A stretch of 64,000 nt of DNA from Eleusine coracana subsp. coracana (lineage: Eukaryota; Streptophyta; Magnoliopsida; Poales; Poaceae): the NCBI GenBank assembly GCA_032690845.1, contig CM064417.1, forward strand, positions 34,230,432 to 34,294,431. The letters run 5' to 3'. The first letter of the stretch is position 1. The number at the start of each line of letters is the position of its first letter. Position numbers and translations under genes: made by a program. Under the pieces are notes generated by a model. The model worked only from the letters and a program-made list of their open reading frames with translations. It was not told where the DNA came from and made no database searches. Below are positions 1 to 12,188 of this stretch, one piece after another.

Positions 1-640
1 CACTGTGATCGTATTTCCGGGATTGCCATATTCTTTTTACATAAATGACAGCAGTACTCTTGTAGTGCATGTACAAGGTCATATTGCAAATTTTCATGGT
101 TAATTTTTTTTTTATATGTCCCTTTGTTCGGGCTATGTCTTACATTTAGTACTTGAGGACCCCAATTCAATTTTCAGGTAGTTTTACAGTATTTTATTAG
201 ATTTTACGGAGTGGTGAAACATGAAATCTGATTCTGTAGATTGTGATTGTTCCAAGTTTGCTATCCTGTGCCACATTGCTGTTTTGCATTATTGTTTCCA
301 TTAATGGATTAAATATTTTACATGACTCAATGTGACCAAAGCTGTAACAGATGAACAGTAAGGTGTTGGTTTTATATAACCTTTGAACAGAGTGGAAAGA
401 CAGATTCGAGATGTGGTTGACGTTCATAATATTTTCAACTTGCTTTCTAGATTCACCATATGAAATTTATCTTGCTCTGGTGTTCAGTACATTAGTCTTA
501 TTTGGCAAGTTAGCTAAACTTTTATCAGAATTGAAAAGTTGTAGGAGATTTTCTACAGTTTCCAAAACTAGTATTATTCACAATATCTTGTATTATAAAT
601 ACTGATGAAACTGATATTTCATTCTTTCGTTTGTTTTCAG
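1..640 (+). other. Intron of the carbamoyl-phosphate synthase large-chain gene
   Basis: This stretch is AT-rich, has no sustained reading frame and ends in a pyrimidine-rich acceptor (ttgttttcag, 631-640) directly before the coding exon at 641. I found no convincing earlier exon, so the remaining 5' exons lie left of the window. The open frame that seems to run from 605 into the exon is read-through of intron sequence. Confidence 0.75.
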
Positions 641-2179
641 GCTGGTTATGAGACTATTATGATGAACTCCAATCCAGAGACAGTTTCAACTGACTATGAT
701 ACTAGCGACCGTTTGTATTTTGAGCCATTGACGGTTGAGGATGTGTCAAATGTCCTTGATTTGGAGCGCCCAGATGGCATAATTGTGCAATTTGGGGGGC
801 AAACTCCTCTCAAGCTTGCCCTTCCTATACAACAATATATAGAGGAGAGAAAGATGGTATCTGCTTCAGGGACAGGTTTGGTGAAGATATGGGGAACATC
901 TCCAGATTCTATTGATGCTGCTGAGGACAGAAAAAGATTTAATGCAATTCTTGAAGAGCTTGGGATTGAACAACCTAAAGGAGGGATTGCAAGAAGCGAG
1001 TCTGATGCATTGGCGATTGCCTCAGAAATAGGCTACCCTGTTGTGGTCCGTCCCTCATACGTTCTTGGCGGACGAGCGATGGAGATTGTATACAATGATG
1101 AAAAATTGATCAAGTACCTTGCGACTGCAGTGCAAGTAGATCCAGAGCGGCCTGTTTTGGTGGATAAATATCTAATTGATGCAGTTGAAATTGATGTTGA
1201 TGCATTGGCAGACTCAGCTGGGAATGTTGTGATTGGTGGAATCATGGAGCATATTGAGCAGGCAGGTATCCATTCTGGTGATTCAGCATGTTCCCTTCCA
1301 ACCAGAACAGTCTCGACCCAGTGCTTGGACATTATCCGTTCATGGACCACAAAGCTAGCAAAGCGTCTCAATGTTTGTGGGCTAATGAACTGCCAGTATG
1401 CTATTTCCACTACTGGTGAGGTGTTCCTGTTGGAGGCGAACCCTAGGGCTTCACGAACAGTCCCTTTCGTCTCAAAAGCAATTGGCCATCCATTGGCTAA
1501 GTATGCATCATTGGTAATGTCTGGTGCAACTTTGCCAGAGCTTGGGTTTACTAAAGAAGTAATTCCTAAGCATATATCTGTCAAGGAGGCTGTTCTTCCA
1601 TTTGAGAAGTTCCAAGGTTGTGATATTCTTCTTGGACCAGAGATGCGCAGCACTGGAGAGGTCATGGGCATTGACTATGAGTTTTCTGGTGCTTTTGCCA
1701 AGGCACAGATTGCTGCTGGACAGAAACTCCCTGTAAGTGGTACTGTGTTCCTTAGCCTAAATGACCTTACAAAACGTCATCTTGCTGAAATCGGGCGTGG
1801 GTTCCGGGAACTTGGCTTCAATATCATTGCCACGTCCGGAACAGCCAAGGTGCTCCAGCTTGAGGGCATCCCAGTGGAGCCAGTGCTGAAAATTCACGAG
1901 GGACGGCCAAACGCAAGGGATATGCTTAAGAATGGTCAGATACAAGTCATGGTGATAACAAGCTCAGGGGATGCTCTTGACTCCAAAGATGGCCTCCAGC
2001 TCCGCAGGCTTGCCCTGGCTTTCAAGGTGCCCATAATTACAACCGTAGACGGGGCACGGGCTACCATGGATGCTATCAATAGCATGAAAAACAAATCGAT
2101 TGAGACTCTTGCCTTGCAAGATTATTTCCAATCTGTTGATGCATCACCAAACCTGCAAGCAGCGCAAACCGCTTCATAG
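641..2179 (+). CDS. CARB: Carbamoyl-phosphate synthase large subunit, chloroplastic (3' exon, partial)
   Basis: This exon encodes about 512 residues of the C-terminal half of the large subunit, which makes carbamoyl phosphate for arginine and pyrimidine synthesis in plastids. It begins at the end of the second nucleotide-binding (Rossmann-like) segment, with AGYETIMMNSNPETVSTDYD and the FGGQTPLKLA motif. It continues through the carbamate-phosphorylating ATP-grasp domain (VVRPSYVLGGRAMEIV, an acidic EIDVDALAD stretch, and LEANPRASRTVPFVSK, where metal-binding Glu and Asn are expected). It ends in the MGS-like allosteric domain (FRELGFNIIATSGTA, VPIITTVDGARATMDAI). The reading frame is intact to the TAG at 2177-2179. 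The acceptor at 640 is phase 0. The 5' two-thirds of the gene is outside the window. Identification rests on strong family motifs across the whole exon. Only the product's plastid location is inferred from plant family knowledge, because the transit peptide is not visible. Confidence 0.96.
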   Translation, partial: AGYETIMMNSNPETVSTDYDTSDRLYFEPLTVEDVSNVLDLERPDGIIVQFGGQTPLKLALPIQQYIEERKMVSASGTGLVKIWGTSPDSIDAAEDRKRFNAILEELGIEQPKGGIARSESDALAIASEIGYPVVVRPSYVLGGRAMEIVYNDEKLIKYLATAVQVDPERPVLVDKYLIDAVEIDVDALADSAGNVVIGGIMEHIEQAGIHSGDSACSLPTRTVSTQCLDIIRSWTTKLAKRLNVCGLMNCQYAISTTGEVFLLEANPRASRTVPFVSKAIGHPLAKYASLVMSGATLPELGFTKEVIPKHISVKEAVLPFEKFQGCDILLGPEMRSTGEVMGIDYEFSGAFAKAQIAAGQKLPVSGTVFLSLNDLTKRHLAEIGRGFRELGFNIIATSGTAKVLQLEGIPVEPVLKIHEGRPNARDMLKNGQIQVMVITSSGDALDSKDGLQLRRLALAFKVPIITTVDGARATMDAINSMKNKSIETLALQDYFQSVDASPNLQAAQTAS

Positions 2180-3640
2180 TCTCTTTTTCTTTCATGTATT
2201 CTGTCTTGCATAGACTAAACACCTGTGCATCTCGATTGTATTGGAGTCAGTATCCTAAGCCAAAATTGGTGTCAAGGGCGGTTGTACTTGGTACTGTGTA
2301 ACACATTGATCTCTGGTAATAATGGTGCTTAGAGGTGCCTTATGGATTTTACTTGAAAGATTTTTGTGTAACTATCAGACGGTAACTGCATTTTAATAAT
2401 AACCACATGTTCTTTCAGATTGCATGTTGTCATGGACCCATGTGTTATAAATATGATACGAGTTTTTTTGTATCACATGTGTTATGTTATAGCCTTTCAG
2501 AAATACGAAGTACACAGTAATCATCTAATACTGCAGATATTATTATATGTTGTCACAATGAAAGTGCAATATATATATACATAAATGTTGTGTAAATGCA
2601 GAAAAGTACTGAAACAGATTATTTTGCATTGAATTTGACCTGTTGAAGCTTAACTTTGAACCATCGTTATGTTAGTAATTTAGGTGAATGTTCCGTTGCA
2701 AAATAGACCGTCCTTTTTTCTGTTATCAACATGGTGTATGTTAATTTAGGGGGATGCCTTGTTGCTTACAGATCAAGCAGGGCCTTCCAAAATTGCATAT
2801 ATAAGGCAGCGTTAAAAATGGATGTATATTCCAAACTGAATTTAGACAAATCTATTGCCTATATTGATATTTATGATAATTATAATACCTACAAATAATA
2901 TAATACCACACAAGTCTTTTCATGGTTCCTTCCACAATGATCTTTACAGCCTCCCTCGGGCACTCAAATCTGTCTAGCTTACATGCGAAAGTATGCACCT
3001 ACCTGAGCACCTGCAATTTCAACTGATGAGTTTGGAAGATATTACAGCGTTCTCAAAATTATTGGTATTTAGGACTGATCACTGAAAGTTTTGTGAGTTG
3101 TGAAGAACTCATTTCACGTGTTATACGTTCAGTGTTCCTTATAAATGTGTGTTTAGTTTTTGTAGATTTAGATGTCATCGAATTGTTCCCCACGTGTTTC
3201 TAACTGAATTTTCTAGGAGCGTGTTCATTAGGCAATCTAAGTTCAAAGGACGCGTCAGAGATAGGATGACACGACAGATAATTCCAGACTAATTGTGCAG
3301 CAGCGAGCCTTGACTGCTTCTAACAACGTTGGCTGTGGTCCTGGCTCTGACGAGAGCCGCTCGTGCCAAGTAGGCCCGTGTGTTTACATTGACCTCGTGG
3401 TCAAACGCACCTGTGAAAACCTTAAAAAAGATCAAACAATAGCGTAAAATTTCCACGAGACTTGGAATGTTAAGTTTTGGTGATCTTGTCATGCCTGGTA
3501 ATTAAGGGAACATGAGTCTATTTTTATACTCCGCCGCTTCTCTAAAATGCTAGATTTGTACCAGCGGTTTTGTCCTAATCTTGCGTCAAAAAAAATCATC
3601 AAAACTCCTCGTCATCAGGTCTTAAATCAGGGGAGTCTCA
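2180..3640. other. 3' UTR of CARB and intergenic sequence
   Basis: The first ~250 bases are probably 3' UTR, with AT-rich poly(A)-signal-like stretches (for example taataataac near 2393-2402). The rest is AT-rich without a credible ORF, RNA gene or clear terminal repeats. Confidence 0.5.
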
Positions 3641-4611
3641 GAAAGTGTATTTATTGACAAAAACAAGTCCAAGACTACATAACACATGGAGACATTGACT
3701 TGGAACCAGAGAAGGCCCCCCGGTTTCAGAAATGTCATGCTCCCAATATCAAGTGCAAGGAAGCAAGTTCACACGGATTAGATGAGTCGAGATATTCAGG
3801 CTAACCTCCTCCAGCTTTCATCCAAATCACAAGTCAATGCTTACAAGGCCAACTTGGTCTAAAAAAAAGAAAGCAGACGTCCATCCAAGAAACAAAACGC
3901 CAACGGAAATGTAATAGGCACGAAATCGAGTGCCAGGTTCTTCTTAGGTGAGTATGTGCCTTTCGCCGTGGATTTCCTATATTCCAGTCCAGACCCAGGT
4001 GACAGAACTGAATTGTCCTCGAGGATTTGCTCTTGCATTTTTTAGCTTTTTGAGGACAGGATCTCAGTTACCTTTTTCCAAGAGCATATTGAATAGTCGT
4101 TTTACTGCTTGGAATCTGCAGTATTCATTTGAATGGACAAAGATATGGACTTCATTGCAACAAAGAGTTATGCATGGAAACTGAGATCCTTTTTCATTTT
4201 CTGCCTGTACAAAAGAGTCTCTCTCTTTGCTGCTGCCAATAGGTTGCAGAAAGGCCCCATTCTCTCATTATTTGTATAGGAACGAATGATCATCAACTTA
4301 TTCTGAGAAATCAGCAGTTACAAGTTTCTGAAAGCTGCATGTTCAGACTATACAGGACATGCAGCTTGTGCGTGCATTTTTCTTTTTGCACCTGAGGGTC
4401 AACGAAGAAGATGAAAAAACATGCAGTACAAAAGAATGGTACCCAGATCAAACAACGTAACCAACAAAACAAATCTCTTCCTCCGCCTGATCTAATTAGC
4501 TAACTGAAAACGCTGCAACACTGCCACGCCATTGATGACAGCGCTGCAAAACGGGCTGGCGCCACGGCACGAACAATGCTTTACACTCTTGCAGCTGCAG
4601 CAGGTCACTGA

Positions 4612-6738
4612 TCACTTGCTGCCCTTGTGCTTTGGTAGCGTGAGCTCCACTGCCGGCGTGTGGAACCCTGCGAACTGCTGCTCCCTGGGCGAGGACCTTC
4701 TGGCCGCCGCTGGGCTGGGGACGGGGAGCCTGACGCCGGTGGGGGTGGGCAGGCCCATGTAGGCCAGACTGGGCGAGAGCCTGATCCTTGGGCTGGGCCG
4801 CGGCGAGGGGATGGGCAGCCTGTTGGCCGCGCTCGGTGAAGGCACCACCCGGGGCGACAGGTTCACCTGCTCCAGCGCCATGCTCTGCAGGTCCGCCGGG
4901 TAGTCCCGCAGGCAGCCGATACGCGCGCCCGTCGGTGTCATCCACTTGAACGACGGCCGCTTCGCCATCTGCATCGTCTCCTCCGGCTCTGCGCCGGTGT
5001 CGTCAGCCACCACTGCCTCTTTCACAATGTCAAGCTCAGGCAGCTCGACCTTCTGGGTCTCAGCTTCAGTTGGCAGCTCTGTTTCTTCTGGTGCCTTCTT
5101 GAACGACGGGAACTCGTCATCGTCCACCGAGCATCGCTGAAAATGGGTTACAAATGTTTTTTTTTTTTTTTTTGGTCAGGCAACATCCTACTGAAAAAGA
5201 ATACTACAGTAGTATTTTTTTGTTGACAACACAACAGATACAATAGCAATGTGATAAAAAGTTTACCTTGACATTGGCCAGATCAACACTGTTCTCCTCC
5301 AGGAAGCCGATGAACTCTCTGAAGTTCTCCTCTGTCGGCAGGTAGTGCCCGCTGTAGGGCCAAATCGCCTTGAGAACGCCCTCTTTGCAAACCAGTCTTC
5401 CGGCCGCTGTTGTAGCCGCCCCAGAAAGGAAGCTCGAGTGCTGGAATTTACCCTTCCTCTTCTGTCCGATGTACAGTGACCTGCTGGTGCTCAGCACGAA
5501 TATCCACTTGGACTCTTCGTTTGTGTGCACAGAGACTCCGCTCTGCTTGTACACCAGCCTCCCTGCCTCCACGACAACCTCATACGCGGCTCTCTCGACC
5601 TGCGGTGATTGAAGCAGGGATCATGTCAGTCAGGCTCTGCTTTTACGTACAGTGAACTGTTGTCATATGTATGACAAGGATGTTATTAGGGACACTCACC
5701 GGTCCGAGGTACATGATCAATTGGGAGTAGAGCTTGCTTCGCGGGCACTTGGGGTGATGCATGTCTCTACCGGCACCGATGTCCAACCTGAAATATATAA
5801 AACAGAGTATTATTCAATTGTCAGAATTAACTTGCAAGCTAGTAGTACAGAGCAGTTCTGAAATACTGGGGAAACTGTCATCAGCTTACCAGTAGAAGAA
5901 TGGTTCAGTGCTCGAACTCGCGGACCAGATGTCGTAATAGAGATGCAGGTTGTGGCCGTAACGGTGGCGCGGATCAATCTGAAGAACGAAGCACGAAAAT
6001 TCAGTACATCAGTATGATCATTCAGTACATCAGGAAGAAGACAAGCAAGAACATGAATGAAGTTTCAGAGACAGGGAAAAAAAAAAAAAAGCTTACCGCT
6101 TCGAGCCAGTGCTGGAGGGCGAGCTTCTGCGCCTTGTCGTCCTTGGAGAGTCCCTTTCCGACCTTGGCGATCCTCTTGCCCGCCCTGGACCAGCGCGAGG
6201 CGGCGGTCTCCTGCTTGTCGACGTGGAAGAAGGAGATGGACTTGATGTTGAGCGACGCCGAGTCGTACGCCTTCCACCAGAGCTCCTCGACGACGATGGC
6301 GCAGTCGGCCAGGCTCCGCCGCGTGCGGTGGCCCTTGAAGATCTTCTGCACACGCGTCGCCGCCTCGTCCAGCTCCGATTTCGGCCGAGGGGAGAAGTAC
6401 TCCAGGACGGCCTGCTGCGACGGCGACACCTCCTGACTCTGCTGCTGCTGCTGTGGCTGCAGCGCCAGGGTCCCCGGCCGCGCGCCGTTGATTCCGCTGC
6501 TTCGCCTGGGGCTCTGCTGCGGCTCGTCGGCGGCCTCCCAGTTCTTGAAGCTCAGCGACCGCTCCAGGCCGCGGGCCATGTTGGACTTGGTGGTGGTCCG
6601 GGATGATGATGGGCTGGTGATGCTGGCGTTCTTGCAGGAGACCCGTGGCGGCGACCTCAGCTGCGCGCCATCTTGGTGCTTCGGGGAGACGAGGAGGAGG
6701 TGGTTGCGTTCTGTGTTGAGCGGGCACAGAGTTGTCAT
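4612..6738 (-). CDS. IQ-domain calmodulin-binding protein, IQM family
   Basis: Five exons on the minus strand join in frame: 6738-6097, 5978-5890, 5787-5700, 5599-5267 and 5136-4612 (1,677 nt, 558 residues). All introns are GT-AG. Exon 1 carries a Ser/Arg- and Gln-rich N-terminus and then an IQ motif at about residues 126-147 (AATRVQKIFKGHRTRRSLAD), the calcium-independent calmodulin-binding site. The conserved IQM core follows (SRWSRAGKRIAKVGKGLSK, LALQHWLEA, IDPRHRYGHNLH, FFYWLDIG, KWIFVLSTSRSLYIGQK, FQHSSFLSGAATTAAGRLV, WPYSGHYLPTEENF). The C-terminal tail is acidic and then rich in SP/RLP repeats, as in other IQM proteins. The ATG at 6736-6738 was chosen because the frame upstream of it runs into a poly(A)-like purine tract next to a splice acceptor. 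On the minus strand an AATAAA signal (3650-3655) could end the transcript. IQM proteins are reported in stress and light responses; the role here is inferred from family only. Confidence 0.93.
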
Positions 6739-7371
6739 CTCACGCCTGCCAACGGCCGATTCTTTTTTTTTTTTTTCCTGCACGCGGGGGAGAAATGATG
6801 ATGGTTAGTTCATCGGAAAATCGCGGATTATTGGTGGTTGAGCCAACAGTTAGTTGTTCACGCCAAATTGATCAAGCGAGAAAAAATAATGCAAAGCTTG
6901 ATTAATTGATCATGGAAAGGAGTGAGTTAAGTCAACGTTGCAGCTAGAAGACACTAGTAATATACAAGCACAAGGGGAAATGCTTTTATGCTTGGCCTTA
7001 AAACTACACAAAGCGGAACAAGACTAAGAACAAGAGCGAAGCTTGGTCTTATCAGAACTACTTCTCATGCTACTGTACTTGGTCCAACAGATGAGATGAG
7101 ATTGCAAACCAGGAAACTGAAGGTACTCCATGGAGGAGAATTAACCATGGATCCAGCTTCCAGCAGGCCAGGAAATTAACCAAGATATATAAGAGAAGTG
7201 AACAGAGGCCTATAACAATTGAGCGGAACGCGCAAGTGATTCAGATTGCATACCGATTGCGCTCAGAGAAGAAGAGAGCTTGCTGCTGATGCTTTTGTGT
7301 ATGTGTTGATTTGGTCTTGTGCTTTGGGATGGATGGAGGCAGTCTGCCAAGCGGGGCGCATATATATATAC
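6739..7371 (-). promoter_or_regulatory. Spliced 5' leader and TATA box of the IQM gene
   Basis: On the minus strand a 5' UTR exon ends at 7254 before a GTATGC donor. An acceptor (gtgcag, 6778-6783) lies 39 bases upstream of the ATG, so a 5' UTR intron of about 476 bases is likely. A TATA run (7360-7371, minus strand TATATATATATG) places transcription start near 7330. Splice sites are seen; the start site is inferred. Confidence 0.55.
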
Positions 7372-9376
7372 ATACAGAGAACAGATACGAGCCCGAAGAC
7401 ACGGCGCAGCTCTAGCCGCGGAGCACAAGTCCAAGTTGCTCGCATGGAATGGAAGGAGGCGGGAGACCGACTGAGGAGGAGAGACGACCGGTCGTTGCCG
7501 CGCGCGCCGGGGACGAGGAGGCTGGTCTCCACGAAGGATCCGCGTGCCACCCGGTTTTGTACGTTTTCCCGGTCTTTCTTCTTTTTCTTCTTTTTTTTTC
7601 TTTTCTGAAAACAAAATCTTGAGCGGTTTTCCACAGCTGATGGTGATGACACTGTCCGGGACCGGGCAGCAGCAGGCGTTCATTCAAGTTCCGGAATTAA
7701 TATCCGTACTGCACGACAAGGACTGTAGGGTCTGGTTGGTTGGTTATCGCTTCGAGTCTTGAAGAGATCAATCAACCGCGGAGCACACGGCTAATTAATC
7801 GTGTTGTGCTCATGCATGAGACTAGTGTATTCTATGGAGTACGTACAGTGTTCTGAGTTCTGATGGCCCAAGATCGTCAAACTTTGGTAGCCATTCATGA
7901 ATACTATTATACCCAACTATATTTCGGGTTGTACAGATAGTGCTGATCGCGGGCCGCCCATTAACTAGTGTATATATAGTACTGCCGCGATTGATCGATG
8001 TAACAAGATTTCATCACCTCAAAATGGTACGTTCCGGTTTAGGACTTTCTTGTTCATCATTATTATCAAATTTTGTACGACTATAATCAATGTACGATTA
8101 TTTAGAGCCCCTGTGGTATTCTTTGGACGTGCGTATACGTCCTTGAAAGCAATGTGGTGCCTAAAGTTGAATTTTCCTAGTACACGACTATCACTATCGG
8201 CCTGGTTGGGTGTGATCTGGCACTAGCTCTGCTTTTTTACTTCGTCGCTCCAGAGGAATTACGAGCTCATTCGCCAACGCTTTTGACTCTTAACCTCTCT
8301 GCTACGCCAGCATATTACTGCTCCTAGGTTCGCAAGGCTTACATTTCTCTGAGATAGAGACTGAAGGTTTCTTTTTGTTTTCGGGGGATAGGGGGTTGAC
8401 AATTCATACTAGGGTTAAAAATGTACCACAGATTAATATTTTAATTAATAGCATGTACTAGTATCACAACATCACCGTACCTAGGAGCAAAAGGCTTACA
8501 CACGCTTCTATCTCATAGGTCACAAGTCATATATTTATGTGATATATTATTACTCTTTTATCTCGGATTTCCATTTCACACATGGTCCTAGTTTCAGGAT
8601 TTTGCAAATGTTTCTCAAAAGTCAGCCCCCCACACGGTCATACAACCATCGCCCAGTAAGTAATGCAGCTATTTGTTTTTTTTTTCAATTTTTAGATATC
8701 GTATATCATTGTCATGCTGGCGGCTATAATGTGCAATAATTTAGTTTATTTCACGCCATCAATAATCTAGATGACATGCCACTTCATTTTAAATGCTTTG
8801 ACTCTCAGCTTATTTAGAACGGTACAATATGATTAATTATGAGCTGCGTTCGACCAATACCAAAATAAAAAATCAGAAGTCATAGTTATCCAATAACTAT
8901 ATATTCTGTGGCAACCTACCTGAGGAATCCATTGCTTTGTTTTAAATATGTTTTTAGAACGTTTGGCTTCCTGATCCAATTAATCATGGAATATATATAA
9001 AAGTCCGTCACTTACTCAAAGCTTTTCTTTTAAAAAGAAAAAAAAACATTGTGGCTCGAGTGCAGGAAATGCTTTACGTTGATGTGAAATAGCTGCTAAC
9101 ATGCTATGCTTTCTAATTCATATCTCAATGTTTTAGATCATCAAGAAAATGTATATATATTGTCCACTTTCTGAAGTATATGTAAACATTTTGTTTTACA
9201 TATACTTGCAAAAATATGCATATTTTTTATTAGTTTTACGGGCGGATGCTCTCCTTATCAATGGTATTTTCTTGATTTTATAGCATAGTTATGGTACCAG
9301 ATTGTTCAGCTAACTCGCAATTAATTAGATCTCGCTATGAAATGAGAACTGTTAGTCAAGCAGCCACTTGGATGAA
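7372..9376. other. Intergenic region, no gene seen
   Basis: It contains a T/C-rich microsatellite-like run (7573-7606), AT-rich low-complexity sequence and a small hairpin-like A/T stretch near 9018-9050. I saw no ORF, RNA gene or bounded transposon that I could support. Confidence 0.4.
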
Positions 9377-9871
9377 CGGTGACATATGACATTTTTTTTA
9401 AAATAAGGTAGAAGCACTGTCATTCATTAAGATAGAAAGAGAAATTGATACAATCTAAAATTACAAAGTCTAACCCAACATAAAAGTCACGCCCGAGCAA
9501 TAGACATCATCATGCTTGAAAAAACAGAACAAAGCAACAATAGCAACCAAATGAGTTGATCACAACTAAGGAGGCGATCTCAATGCCTCCAAGAGCCTAA
9601 CCAAGGCTAGCAACTGTGTGTCCTTTTTAACAACGGTTTATTTCTTTGTCAACAAATTGCGAACCAATTTCAGACCCAGTTTTAAAGTTTTGAATTTGAG
9701 CTTTCGATGTTGACTACAAGGCATATTGCCCTCCTGATGATATAACACACTAGAATCCATTTTGGATGATGTGTTTTGTCGAATGGAGGGAGACAAAAAA
9801 GCCACCACATCATGCTTGAGACTCCTCAAGGCATTTATCAACTCATGCCCAATCAATTGCTCCTCCTTACC

Positions 9872-10967
9872 TCAGTCTATTAATGGAGTATGGACATCAT
9901 TGACAATAGGATGGCTAAGCTTCATCCTTTCTTCAACGGGAAGGTGGCTGGCAACCGGCGAGAGTGTAGCAGCTTGGGGCATGGAGGAGCCCTCACCAAC
10001 ACCGCACATCAGCATCATGAGGTGGGCGTCCAACACTATTGGATCCAACGACTTCTCACAGACAATCAATGGCGAACTGAGCTTGAACTGCAGCAGGCTA
10101 TCATCAACAACAGGATCTTCACTTGCAGAACAAAGCAATGGTGCAGAAGAACCCTCCAGGCTATGACTAGGAGGCCTTTCAACGCGATGGGACGGACAAA
10201 CCGTAGAGATGTGGCCGTAGTGGTAACACTGCCAACATCTTTTTGGGCTGTAGCAAGATGCAACCTTGTGATCTTGAGCGAGACAGTTGAAGCAGAGTCC
10301 CTTCATTCTTCTCAAGTAACGCGAGTGCCACTTCTCATTTTGCTGGTTCACGCTACCCGGCGCCGCCCTGGTATGAGATCTTGGCTCCGGAAGCAGCGGT
10401 GTTTTTTCCGGACGATGACCTATGCCTTGCTTGAGGGCCGGGACAACTCTGACAAAGGAGGACCTCTTTGAAGGAAGGCTTGCCATGACCAGCTGCATAA
10501 GTTGACACCACCGCATGAGTCACCGAGCCGGAGGCCCTGCTCTGCTGCGCAGAAGGCACAACACCTGACAGGGTAGCGCTGATGGCATCACCAGCAACAC
10601 TAGCGCCACGAGAAGTATCCCCAACGCTAGTGGAGTCATGGGGGGCAGCACTGGTGTCAGCAGAGACACGGGCAACCGCAGCTCTAGGGGCGGGCTGGTC
10701 TCCATGAGGGAGGGGCAGTGACGACCGGTGCTGAGGGCCTCCCCAACCTACACCACCCCAAGAAGGGCCCGAGCGGTGGCCACCCTTCGCAGGCACAACC
10801 CGATGAGCAGTCTGCCAGCCACGCGCAAGCATGGAGGCGCCGTGGCTATTGACGCACTCGCGCCGGCGACTCAAGGAATCCGGCGGAACCAGGGCCGGTC
10901 CTGTGTATTTTGGAGCCCGGGACAAAGCTAAAAGTCGGTGCCCTTTATATATATGGTACATATGCAT
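9872..10967 (-). pseudogene. LINE ORF1-like protein with two CCHC zinc knuckles (frameshifted)
   Basis: Two overlapping minus-strand frames carry the remnant. The upstream frame (stop at 10353) includes GKPSFKEVLL, like the SF(K/R)xxL motif before the zinc knuckles of grass LINE ORF1 proteins. The downstream frame (stop at 9872) has two CX2CX4HX4C knuckles, CFNCLAQDHKVASC and CWQCYHYGHISTVC, about residues 74-110 of that frame. The change of frame near 10450 indicates a frameshift. The 5' part of the frame is interrupted by the hAT insertion at 10890. In an intact element the protein would bind its own RNA. Nothing here suggests an active product. Confidence 0.7.
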
Positions 10968-11635
10968 TTAAATTTTACCAATGTAATGAAAATATTATTA
11001 CTAATCAAAACAAAATTAAATTTATACAAAAATAATTGTATACTATCTTAAAAGTTCCTGCGAATATTTCTAGCGTCAAAGTCACTAATGATAGTGTCGT
11101 TGTCAACCTCGTCCAACAATTTTTTTTATGTATAAAATGACTAAATCATTCAATCTTTCTTGAGACATTGTGGATCTTAAATAATTCTTCAACAATTTCA
11201 ACTTTGAAAAGCTTCTTTTAGCTAATGCCGCAGTCAAATACATAGTAAATAAGATTTGATATGCAATAGAAATATTAGAATATTTTCTAGTTGACATGAT
11301 TTGTCCATGACTCCTTTCTGAGATTCTAAGAACTCTCCTTTTGTTTCTTCTTTCTTCTTTTCTCATGTCCAGATGGATATTTTCTAGTTGATATGACCTG
11401 AATAAAAATTGTAAAAATAAGTAGTCAAATAACCTTCTCGTTTGATCATAAATTTTAAACCAATTATACAAGAAATTAATTGATCTCGAACCTAGTCCTG
11501 ATAGTTTCTCACCTTGAACTCAACATATGGACCAAATTTGCTTGTATATGTATATGCATATGCTATGGTCGGGGCTCCTTGGTTTTGGGGGCCTAGGGCA
11601 GATGCCCCCTTTGCCCCCCTCTAGGGCCAGCCCTG
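10890..11635 (-). mobile_element. hAT-type DNA transposon remnant nested in the LINE
   Basis: Terminal inverted repeats CAGGGCCGGTCC (10890) and its imperfect complement ending GGCCAGCCCTG (11635) are flanked by 8-bp duplications ggcggaac (10882-10889) and ggtggaac (11636-11643), one mismatch. Eight-base duplications and CAGGG termini are hAT hallmarks. At 746 bp it is a deletion derivative that keeps only the 3' end of a transposase. Confidence 0.85.
11103..11471 (-). pseudogene. hAT transposase C-terminal dimerisation domain fragment
   Basis: The 122-residue minus-strand frame contains ISIAYQILFTMYLTAALAKR followed by SFSKLKLLKNYLRSTMSQER and LNDLVILYI. This is the hAT dimerisation region of ZMYM-type transposases (usual form: a short Ala/Ser-rich turn before ERSFSKLKLIKNYLRS). 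The catalytic DDE part is missing, so it is a fragment and is not expected to be functional by itself. Confidence 0.85.
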
Positions 11636-12188
11636 GGTGGAACCCGAGGCGGGAACGAAGGTGACGAGGCATAGCCTAAGGGCCACGCACAGGCACAAAG
11701 GGGAGGTCGCCGATCTGGACGAGGAAGGGAGCTGAGGGAGAGCTGCTTGCGGGAGACGATGGAGGGGCTCCGGATCTTGGGTTTGAGTGGCTGAATCGGC
11801 TGGGGCGGCGGCCGCCGCCGGGGAGGTTCCCGATGACGAGCGAGTTGCCAGCGCGTCGCCTCTAACGGTTAGTTTGCGTGGCCATTTATTTGGGCACGGT
11901 AATATTCGCACATCAAAATGCAGCGAGAACACCGGTGACATATGGCATTCGATCAGGATTTACCTCTAACGGTAAGTAGTTTTTAGATATGGGTACATAA
12001 CAACTACAAATGGCTTGCTACCACCAATGCCCCTGATTGGCGCTGATGTATAGCCTGGCATCAGATTTTCTTATTCCATTTCAATCACCTCCCTTAACAG
12101 TACATGGCTAATTATTTAGTACAACACAATCACAGGCAAAGACTGAGGTTCGGACCGCAATTTTAGTTGTAACTGCAGTAGTCCTATA

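Larger units (their letters stand above)
9377..11948 (-). mobile_element. LINE-type non-LTR retrotransposon with ORF1 only
   Basis: The element is bounded by 16-bp target-site duplications, cggtgacatatgacat (9377-9392) and cggtgacatatggcat (11933-11948), which differ at one base. On the minus strand it ends in a poly(A) tail (ttttttttaaaa on the plus strand from 9392) preceded by a TTAATGAATGACA sequence of the kind seen at grass LINE tails. Once the nested hAT element is removed, the body is only about 1.8 kb. The body holds an ORF1-like zinc-knuckle protein, and I found no endonuclease or reverse transcriptase motif. It is therefore an internally deleted or non-autonomous LINE that kept its 5' end. 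Confidence 0.75.

Noticed and set aside
1033..1671. 212-codon antisense frame over the CARB exon
   Set aside because: It is a shadow of the strongly conserved CARB frame and has no motif of its own.
6065..6727. Long alternative frames on both strands over IQM exon 1
   Set aside because: GC-rich exon produces open shadow frames; only the frame with the IQ motif joins in phase to the other exons.
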